Shown in pieces: positions 8,142 to 13,131 of a DNA stretch of 13,131 nucleotides. The notes below the pieces were generated by a model. The model did no database searches. It saw only the letters and a list, made by a program, of their open reading frames with translations, and was not told where the DNA came from. The stretch is from a bacterium (GTDB lineage: Bacteria; Krumholzibacteriota; Krumholzibacteriia; WVZY01): the NCBI GenBank assembly GCA_027296025.1, contig JAPUJU010000330.1, positions 1 to 13,131 on the forward strand, given 5' to 3'. The position numbers were made by a program, and so were the translations under genes. The stretch's first letter is position 1. Every line of letters starts with the position of its first letter.

Positions 8142-9388
8142 GACGACAACTACTCTGGTGTGCGCTCGCACTGTTTGTTAACTCCTGCGCGGCAACGGGC
8201 GGTGGGGTCGGCGGATCTTCCGGTGATGCGCCGGACGTTCGCGTGCTCCTCGCTGAGGGTGGCGAGACATACGCTTTATCCGTGAACGGCGGGTTTTCGG
8301 TAATCACCGAGAGCGGGCTCACACTGTTGCGATCGACCCGAAGCGACCGGATCAGTATCTTCGGTGAATACCCGTCGATCAGTGTGGTTCTTGAATCGGA
8401 CAATCGTGTCGCGGTTGCCGAGAAAGCAGTCACCATCGAACCTCACGCGAGGGCGCCGATGAAATACGGGAAACGTGAGTACGCGGGCGACATTCGAGTT
8501 GTTTTCGACACCGAGCGTAATCTCCTGCTGCTGAACGTGCTGCCGATCGAACTCTATCTGGAGGGCGTCGTGCCCTACGAGATCGGCGATCCCGGTGTAG
8601 AAGGATACGACGCGATCAAATCGCAGGCCGTGGCCGCCCGCACGTATGCGTACGACAAGGTCCGAACAAGAAAAGATCTCGAGTTTGACGTGTATGCGAG
8701 CGTTCAGGACCAGGTCTACCGCGGGCTGAAGGGAAAGACACGCGCGGCGACCTCTGCCGTTCGAGACACGCGAGGCCGGATTCTCGATTACGCAAGCGGT
8801 CCCGTCCGTGCGTACTACAGCGCGTGTTGCGGGGGACACACCTCCGACATTCGCGAAGTCTGGCCGCATCGCGAAGCGGCGGACTATCTTCACGGCGTGC
8901 GCGATATCGATCGGAAGCGACAGAATGCGTTCTGCATTGACTACAAGCGGTTCCGCTGGCGCTACTCGTACACGGGGCTCGAACTGGGAGACATTTTACG
9001 CGTGACGATCCCGCGCGAGCTCGGTGTGAGCCACGAGGCGGTCGGTGCGGTTCGTGACGTTCGCGTCGTCGAAAGGAGCCGGTCCGGCCGTGTGACCGAG
9101 CTTCTCATCGACACCACTCGGGAAGATTTCACGATCATCGGTGATCGCATTCGCTGGATTCTCCTCTCGGATCCCGCACGCGACCGTATTCTTCCGAGCG
9201 TGATGTTTCGCCTCGACAAAATGATGGACGGCGACCGCGTCGCATTCGTGAGTGTCGTCGGTGGCGGCAACGGGCACGGCGTCGGGATGTGCCAGAACGG
9301 CGCCATCGGTATGGCGAAACAGGGCTATACTTACGAGATGATTCTTTCGCACTACTACCCCGGCTGTACGGTGCAGAAGGTATACTAG
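8138..9388 (+). CDS. SpoIID/LytB-domain lipoprotein, probable peptidoglycan lytic transglycosylase
   Basis: A 416-residue protein starting at GTG 8138. The N-terminus (RRQ, hydrophobic core, VNSC with Cys17) looks like a lipoprotein signal, placing it in the envelope. The SpoIID domain is clear: LPIELYLEGVVPYEIG with candidate catalytic Glu148, then SQAVAARTYA, SACCGGHTSD (C230, C231, H234, the region of the metal-binding residues in studied SpoIID proteins), and the C-terminal signature GHGVGMCQNGA, GMAKQGY and ILSHYYPG. Characterised SpoIID enzymes cut glycan strands lacking stem peptides and form 1,6-anhydroMurNAc ends. That product feeds AnmK and NagZ, so its place in this operon makes biochemical sense. 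A structural or amidase-activating role (LytB-like) is the main alternative. The gene abuts nagZ with no gap. Confidence 0.9.
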   Translation: MRRQLLWCALALFVNSCAATGGGVGGSSGDAPDVRVLLAEGGETYALSVNGGFSVITESGLTLLRSTRSDRISIFGEYPSISVVLESDNRVAVAEKAVTIEPHARAPMKYGKREYAGDIRVVFDTERNLLLLNVLPIELYLEGVVPYEIGDPGVEGYDAIKSQAVAARTYAYDKVRTRKDLEFDVYASVQDQVYRGLKGKTRAATSAVRDTRGRILDYASGPVRAYYSACCGGHTSDIREVWPHREAADYLHGVRDIDRKRQNAFCIDYKRFRWRYSYTGLELGDILRVTIPRELGVSHEAVGAVRDVRVVERSRSGRVTELLIDTTREDFTIIGDRIRWILLSDPARDRILPSVMFRLDKMMDGDRVAFVSVVGGGNGHGVGMCQNGAIGMAKQGYTYEMILSHYYPGCTVQKVY

Positions 9389-11179
9389 ATGACTGAACAA
9401 AATCCTCCCATCTCGTCCGAGATCAAGTTTCACATGGTTCGCAAAATCGAGTGCCACAAGATCGTGGGACTTGCCGGCCTCGAACTGTTGGAGCATGAAG
9501 CGAAGTACCTGGAGTTTCACCGGATCGCCGGTGTCATCCTGTTTGGCACGAATGTAGAGAGCTTCTCGCAGGTCCGTGATCTCGTCGAAAGCGTCCAAGA
9601 GAGAATGTCGGGTGACGGGCTCGTCCCGATCGTCGCCGTCGATCACGAAGGCGACTTCGTGGGCGAACTCAAGAAGCTGATCGGTATCCCGCCGTCCGCG
9701 ATGGCGATCGCCGCGACGGGCGACCCGGAGCTTGCGTACGATGTCGCGCTCGAGACGGGGCAGGCGATGGCGAAACTCGGCGTTAATGCGGTGTTCGCGC
9801 CGGTTGCCGACCTGTTTCTCGACCGGTCGAGCCCGGTGACGGGCATCCGCACCTTCGGCCGCGATCCGGAGATCGTCGGCGAATTCGTTGCATCGACGAT
9901 ACGCGGTTTTCGCGAAGCGGGCGTCCTGACGTGCGTAAAACATTTCCCCGGACACGGAGGCTCGGGCGGCGATTCTCACGAAACATTGCCCGTCATTAAC
10001 AAGACCATGGAGGAGTTACAGGCCGTGGACTACGTCCCGTTTCGCCGGGCGATCGAGGCCGGTACCGACATGGTCATGACCGCGCACGTTGCATACACGC
10101 TCGGCGACGAGGCAGCGGCGAAGATCCCGGCGAGTTTCGATCCGAAGTTCCTTCAGAATGCGCTGCGCGCGGAGCTCGGGTTCGAGGGAGTCATCATTAC
10201 CGATGCACTCGAGATGGAAGGAGCCCGCGTCCATTCCCGGGAGAAGTACGGTGGCCTGATGGGTGGGGCGGAGCGCTCGCTCGTTGCGGGAAGTGACATT
10301 CTTCTCTATGCGGCGCCCATCCCGGTGCGAATCGAAGGAACGGGCGATGAGAATCCGATGATCGCGGTCGAAGTGATGCAGACGATCATCGAGACGCTTC
10401 ACAAGGTCGTCGACCCGAGCCGCGTCGCTCAAAAGCTCGAGAAGGCCGCGGAGAATCACGAGGGCGTCAGGAATCTCCTGAAGATTCTCGATGCGTCCGA
10501 GGCGCGAATCGTGAAAATGCGCAAAAGTGCCAGCCAACTCAATACCGCCCGCACGCCGAAACCCGGAGGTAACGTGATCAGCCTCGGCGACTTCGCGTCC
10601 ACACCGCCCATCTACAAGACGGTCGCTGAGCGAAGCATAGTTCTTCTTCGCGATCCGGAATCGTTTATCCCTCTGGGCAAGGACAGTGTGTGCCTGCTTC
10701 TTCCCGTGGAGTATGTGCCGGGCCAGTCGCTCAAACGCCAGGACCTCGACGTGTTTCTCGGGGGACTCTGCCGCATGTTTCCATCGTGGAAGTTCGTTCG
10801 TCCCGTCGTCGGCTTCGACCGGGATGAAAATGATGCAGTGCGACCGGTGTTTGCGCCTCCGTCAGTGAGCACCGCGCCGGTGGATGGGGAGGACAGCCAC
10901 CCCGTTCGGTCTCCCGAGCTCCCCGATGACGCGCTGATCGTGCCCGTATTCTCGTCCCGTGGGGTGCCGCCGGATCCGTTCCTGGACCGGCTCGCCGAGT
11001 TCGTCGAGGACCGGCACGTGCCGTTTGTCATCGTCACGGCGTGGCCGGTAACCAGCTGGATCCCTGAGTCCGTGGGATGTCTCGTTACGCTGGGTGCCTC
11101 GGGACCGGTAGCCGCCGCGGCCGGAGCTGTTCTCGCGGGCGAAACTGCGGCCCGGGAGGCGCCGGAGGGGATCGTCTGA
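9389..11179 (+). CDS. nagZ: Glycoside hydrolase family 3 beta-N-acetylglucosaminidase, NagZ type
   Basis: NagZ removes GlcNAc from GlcNAc-(anhydro)MurNAc. No signal peptide is visible, so it should act in the cytoplasm on imported disaccharide. The GH3 barrel (about 25-330) shows AVDHEG (D85-G88), FAPVADL, KHFPGHGG (184-191) and the NagZ-specific catalytic loop GDSHETLP with the D195/H197 dyad, then VMTAHVAY and the nucleophile motif IITDALEM (D272). A C-terminal domain (about 390-596, starting near RSIVLLRD) makes it a two-domain enzyme like Bacillus NagZ rather than the short E. coli form of about 340 residues. The ATG at 9389 directly follows the TAG of the previous gene, with an AGAAGG Shine-Dalgarno at 9375-9380. 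No terminator is visible after it, so the transcript may run through the tRNA to the terminator at 11370. Confidence 0.93.
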   Translation: MTEQNPPISSEIKFHMVRKIECHKIVGLAGLELLEHEAKYLEFHRIAGVILFGTNVESFSQVRDLVESVQERMSGDGLVPIVAVDHEGDFVGELKKLIGIPPSAMAIAATGDPELAYDVALETGQAMAKLGVNAVFAPVADLFLDRSSPVTGIRTFGRDPEIVGEFVASTIRGFREAGVLTCVKHFPGHGGSGGDSHETLPVINKTMEELQAVDYVPFRRAIEAGTDMVMTAHVAYTLGDEAAAKIPASFDPKFLQNALRAELGFEGVIITDALEMEGARVHSREKYGGLMGGAERSLVAGSDILLYAAPIPVRIEGTGDENPMIAVEVMQTIIETLHKVVDPSRVAQKLEKAAENHEGVRNLLKILDASEARIVKMRKSASQLNTARTPKPGGNVISLGDFASTPPIYKTVAERSIVLLRDPESFIPLGKDSVCLLLPVEYVPGQSLKRQDLDVFLGGLCRMFPSWKFVRPVVGFDRDENDAVRPVFAPPSVSTAPVDGEDSHPVRSPELPDDALIVPVFSSRGVPPDPFLDRLAEFVEDRHVPFVIVTAWPVTSWIPESVGCLVTLGASGPVAAAAGAVLAGETAAREAPEGIV

Positions 11180-11193
11180 AGGGTGTTATGCGT

Positions 11194-11223
11194 TTGACAT
11201 TCGAGGCCTTAAGGTGCTACATT
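11194..11223 (+). promoter_or_regulatory. Promoter of tRNA-Asp
   Basis: A perfect TTGACA (11194-11199) and TACATT (11218-11223) are separated by 18 bp, with TGC immediately before the -10 (extended -10). Transcription would begin near 11230, about 37 nt upstream of the mature tRNA. The spacer contains the 8-bp palindrome CCTTAAGG (11207-11214). This is the best promoter match in the window. Confidence 0.7.
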
Positions 11224-11266
11224 CGCCTCGTTCTTTCCTCGCACAAAACGATCATGACTTACAGGT

Positions 11267-11343
<77 letters not shown>

Positions 11344-11369
11344 TTTAACTTCCCTGTTTCCATTATCTT

Positions 11370-11397
11370 ACGGGCTTCATTAGTGAGGCCCGTTTTT
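11370..11397 (+). terminator. Intrinsic terminator after tRNA-Asp
   Basis: ACGGGCTTCA (11370-11379) pairs with TGAGGCCCGT (11384-11393) through ten base pairs, including one T-G, closed by a four-base TTAG loop. A T-run at 11393-11397 follows. It ends the tRNA transcript, 26 nt after the CCA, and probably also any read-through from the murQ-nagZ operon. Confidence 0.88.
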
Positions 11398-11427
11398 GTC
11401 AAGATTTCGTCTGGTGATTCGGCCGAT

Positions 11428-11517
11428 CTATGATGAGATCACGGCGTTGAGTTTCCTGGCAACTTCGGGAATATCCGTTTGTACAGTATTTGAGTTGTAA
11501 GCCTGCCTCCTAGCCAT
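11428..11517 (-). CDS. Possible 29-codon ORF overlapping the egtB 3' end, perhaps the stub of a lost downstream gene
   Basis: An ATG at 11515-11517 (- strand) overlaps the egtB stop by 8 nt (ATGGCTAG), an arrangement typical of translationally coupled operon partners. It opens a 29-residue peptide beginning MARRQAYNSN and ending KLNAVISS, with TAG at 11428-11430. I recognise no family. In many genomes egtB is followed by egtD, but nothing in this peptide identifies it as EgtD. It could be the truncated 5' end of such a gene, since the tRNA terminator begins only about 30 nt further on. Chance is also possible at this length. Confidence 0.25.
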   Translation of the reverse strand: MARRQAYNSNTVQTDIPEVARKLNAVISS

Positions 11518-12754
11518 CCTTGGCTAAACGAATGCCAGTCATTTGGAAGCGAGTGTAGGCCGGCCAAAAGTTACGATAGGTGGACCGCATGTGTAATCGT
11601 GATGTCAAACATGAGCCGCCACGCAAAACGTACTGATTGCACATGAACTTGCCGTTGTACTCACCCAGGGCGTCATCGGTCGATCGAAAACCCGGATACG
11701 CTTGATAAGAACTCTGAGTCCACTCCCAAACGTCGCCGAATAAGGCGGCGAAACAATCAGATGAACTGTCGGCGGGTGCCGGGATCGGATGATATCGTTC
11801 ACTATCCATAAAGTTGCCTTCGATCGGCGTGTCCCGAGCCTTGATCTCCCATTCAAATTCAGTCGGCAACCGATAACCAGCCCATCGGGCATAGGCATCA
11901 GCTTCGAAGTAGCTGACATGGCAGACCGGTTCGTGTTCATCGATGGGACGTCGTCCGCTTAAGGTAAAGACACGCCAGAGATCACCCTCTTTCTCCCAAT
12001 AACGTGGTGCTACTAACTTCCGCTCTTGTACCATATTCCAACCCTCAGACAGCCACAGCTCTGGCCGAGCATAACCAGCATCAGTCATGAACTCCAGATA
12101 TTCACCAACGGTGACCGGTCGAGTAGCCAGAAGACAGTCACGGTTCATAACAAGCCTGTGTGACGGACGTTCGTTGTCATAGGCAAAGTGCTCATCGGAA
12201 CATCCAACTTTATATTCCCCGGCGGTGATTGCCGACCAACCCATCGCCGGCGCCGATGAAGGCTTCACCGGTTTTGCTGGACGATACTCAGGGTACATGG
12301 GATTGATTGCGAGCAACGCCAATAGATCGGTCAGGATCAGCTCCTGATGCTGTTGCTCATGATGTAGTCCGATTTCTGTAAGTTGGACCACTTTTGATAT
12401 TGGTTCATGGTGCAACAGCTCACACATATATCTATCAACATGTTCGCGATAGGCGAACACCTCAGCTGTTGTCGGTCTGGTGATCAATCCCCGCTGCGCT
12501 CGAGGAAACTGTGTCCCAACTCGATTGTAGTACGAGTTGAACAGATACAAAAATATATCATCATACGGCTTATATCCGTCGACGAACTGTCGCAGTATGA
12601 ACTGCTCAAAAAACCAGGTCGTGTGCGCCAGGTGCCATTTAGTCGGACTGGCATCGGACATGACTTGAACGGTCATGTCTTCCGGCTCGAGTCCGTCAGT
12701 TAGACGCCGTGCTACCGAGCGCACGCCAGTGTAGTAAATTTCATCTACTGCCAT
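11510..12754 (-). CDS. egtB: Ergothioneine biosynthesis protein EgtB (non-haem iron sulfoxide synthase)
   Basis: EgtB uses iron and O2 to join hercynine to a cysteine-containing thiol donor, forming the sulfoxide precursor of ergothioneine. The 414-residue protein has the two expected domains. An N-terminal DinB-like four-helix part carries the iron ligands H44 (WHLAHTTWFFE) and H132/H136 (HHEQQHQEL). A C-terminal FGE/sulfatase-modifying-type domain (about 170-414) has PVCHVSYFEADAYARW, GYRLPTEFEWE, GDVWEW, VLRGGSC and FQMTGIRLA. The ATG at 12752-12754 follows a strong GGGAGGAG Shine-Dalgarno. It faces the tRNA and operon. In sampled lines its GC is roughly 40-58%, against about 60-68% in the operon, suggesting horizontal transfer. 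No egtD methyltransferase is adjacent in the window. Donor specificity (gamma-Glu-Cys or Cys) cannot be read from sequence by eye. Confidence 0.93.
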   Translation of the reverse strand: MAVDEIYYTGVRSVARRLTDGLEPEDMTVQVMSDASPTKWHLAHTTWFFEQFILRQFVDGYKPYDDIFLYLFNSYYNRVGTQFPRAQRGLITRPTTAEVFAYREHVDRYMCELLHHEPISKVVQLTEIGLHHEQQHQELILTDLLALLAINPMYPEYRPAKPVKPSSAPAMGWSAITAGEYKVGCSDEHFAYDNERPSHRLVMNRDCLLATRPVTVGEYLEFMTDAGYARPELWLSEGWNMVQERKLVAPRYWEKEGDLWRVFTLSGRRPIDEHEPVCHVSYFEADAYARWAGYRLPTEFEWEIKARDTPIEGNFMDSERYHPIPAPADSSSDCFAALFGDVWEWTQSSYQAYPGFRSTDDALGEYNGKFMCNQYVLRGGSCLTSRLHMRSTYRNFWPAYTRFQMTGIRLAKDG

Positions 12755-12800
12755 TACTCCTCCCTATGCACTGCGGCTGGCCCACTGCGCGTCCCTTCTG

Positions 12801-12827
12801 GTTGAATCGGTTCCGCGGAGATTCAAC
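12801..12827. repeat. Perfect 8-bp inverted repeat upstream of egtB
   Basis: GTTGAATC (12801-12808) and GATTCAAC (12820-12827) are exact inverted copies around an 11-nt centre, which itself contains the palindrome TCCGCGGA (12812-12819). It lies 47-73 nt upstream of the egtB start and just downstream of a candidate promoter. It could therefore be an operator or a 5'-leader hairpin controlling egtB. No U-tract directly follows on either strand, so it is not a convincing terminator. Confidence 0.5.
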
Positions 12828-12836
12828 GTGAAGATC

Positions 12837-12865
12837 TTTTTAATGATCGGATAGGAGTGTAACAA
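12837..12865 (-). promoter_or_regulatory. Candidate egtB promoter
   Basis: On the - strand, TTGTTA (12865-12860, 4/6 to consensus) and TAAAAA (12842-12837, 4/6) are 17 bp apart. Transcription would start near 12830, right at the edge of the inverted repeat, giving an egtB leader of about 75 nt. The match is weak and rests on position and spacing. Confidence 0.33.
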
Positions 12866-12918
12866 GGATTGGAGCTCATGACCATTCGATGATCCACGGT
12901 TGGTGATTGACGGGGGTT

Positions 12919-13044
12919 ATGCCGTTCGCTAGAAGTCCATCGGGCTTCGGTCGGCAGGCCGTCTCTCCGGCGGTGTTGGCCGGGATGGCGCTGATAACGC
13001 TTAGCCTGTTCTGGTGGTTTCGTTCTCGCGGCTGGCTGAACTGA
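12919..13044 (+). CDS. Possible small membrane protein of 41 residues
   Basis: ATG at 12919 (or TTG at 12907) opens a 41-codon frame ending in TGA at 13042. It encodes a basic N-terminal part (RSPSGFGRQ), one hydrophobic stretch of about 17 residues (AVLAGMALITLSLFWWF) and a basic RSRGWLN end, the layout of a single-span peptide with a cytoplasmic positive tail. A GGGGG run at 12912-12916 is too close to the ATG for a good ribosome site. GC has returned to about 60% here. I recognise no family, and coding status is uncertain. Confidence 0.28.
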   Translation: MPFARSPSGFGRQAVSPAVLAGMALITLSLFWWFRSRGWLN

Positions 13045-13058
13045 AGCTTACCACCCCG

Positions 13059-13088
13059 TTGCAGTGAATACCGGAGGCGTGCTACACT
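13059..13088 (+). promoter_or_regulatory. Promoter-like site at the right edge
   Basis: TTGCAG (13059-13064) and TACACT (13083-13088) are 18 bp apart with TGC directly before the -10. This is the same spacing and extended -10 as the tRNA-Asp promoter. It would drive a transcript starting near 13095 toward the right, whose gene lies outside the window. Confidence 0.3.
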
Positions 13089-13131
13089 TCAAACTCGCGT
13101 ACCCATTCCCGAAGTTCGACCAGTCCGTTGA

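Larger units (their letters stand above)
12755..13131. other. Mostly non-coding stretch between egtB and the window end
   Basis: This 377-nt stretch holds the egtB ribosome site, the inverted repeat at 12801-12827, a weak - strand promoter, a possible 41-residue membrane peptide (12919-13044) and a promoter-like site at 13059-13088. I see no tRNA, no copy of the tRNA-Asp 3' end, no integrase fragment and no long open frame in it. Confidence 0.6.

Noticed and set aside
6933..8171. Long open frame of 412 codons on the - strand opposite anmK
   Set aside because: It is the antisense shadow of a clearly conserved kinase in GC-rich DNA; its translation is rich in Arg and His and shows no family motif.
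8996..9979. Open frame of 327 codons on the - strand over the SpoIID and nagZ junction
   Set aside because: It opposes catalytic motifs of both genes and has biased shadow composition.
13082..13131. Possible C-terminus of a - strand gene (reads NGLVELREWVREFEV then stop)
   Set aside because: The residues look protein-like, but 15 codons at the window edge cannot be told from chance, and a + strand promoter-like site overlaps the stop.
11344..13131. Search for an attachment-site repeat of the tRNA-Asp 3' end
   Set aside because: No second copy of the T-arm and acceptor sequence is visible downstream, so integration at this tRNA is not supported within the window.

Overview
The window looks like chromosomal DNA of a GC-rich, Gram-negative-type bacterium, probably an uncultured member of the FCB superphylum (Latescibacterota, Krumholzibacteriota or Eisenbacteria-like lineages are plausible). 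The reasons are a gingipain-type C25 peptidase with a YPNPF-type C-terminal sorting domain (type IX secretion style), lipoproteins with lipoboxes, and frequent GTG starts. The taxon is an inference from gene content.

Layout. (1) 1-2859: a large secreted C25 cysteine peptidase, cut at its 5' end by the window edge. (2) 2860-3118: an intergenic region with a run of ten C, a G/C hairpin and an extended -10 promoter. (3) 3119-11179: seven genes on the + strand with almost no gaps (ATGA or GTGA overlaps, or 0-10 nt), hence almost certainly one operon: murQ, a sugar-binding lipoprotein, two carbohydrate ABC permeases, anmK, a SpoIID/LytB-type lipoprotein and a NagZ-like GH3 enzyme. (4) 11194-11397: a tRNA-Asp(GTC) with its own strong promoter and a perfect-looking intrinsic terminator. 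(5) 11428-12865: egtB (ergothioneine sulfoxide synthase type) on the - strand, visibly lower in GC, followed by an overlapping 29-codon ORF that may be the stub of a lost operon partner. (6) 12866-13131: mostly non-coding, with one possible 41-residue membrane peptide and a promoter-like site at the right edge.

How it fits together. The operon encodes nearly every step needed to turn peptidoglycan glycan into GlcNAc-6-phosphate. An envelope-anchored SpoIID-type lytic transglycosylase would release GlcNAc-anhydroMurNAc from peptide-free glycan. A CUT1-type ABC importer (lipoprotein plus two permeases) would bring the disaccharide in. Cytoplasmic NagZ would split it. AnmK would convert anhydroMurNAc to MurNAc-6-phosphate, and MurQ would convert that to GlcNAc-6-phosphate and lactate. 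The enzymes are recognisable families. The proposal that this carbohydrate ABC importer replaces AmpG or a MurNAc PTS, fed by a co-transcribed SpoIID enzyme, is inference and is the most interesting point in the window. No ATPase subunit, regulator or GlcNAc kinase lies in the operon.

No CRISPR array, insertion sequence or integrase was seen.
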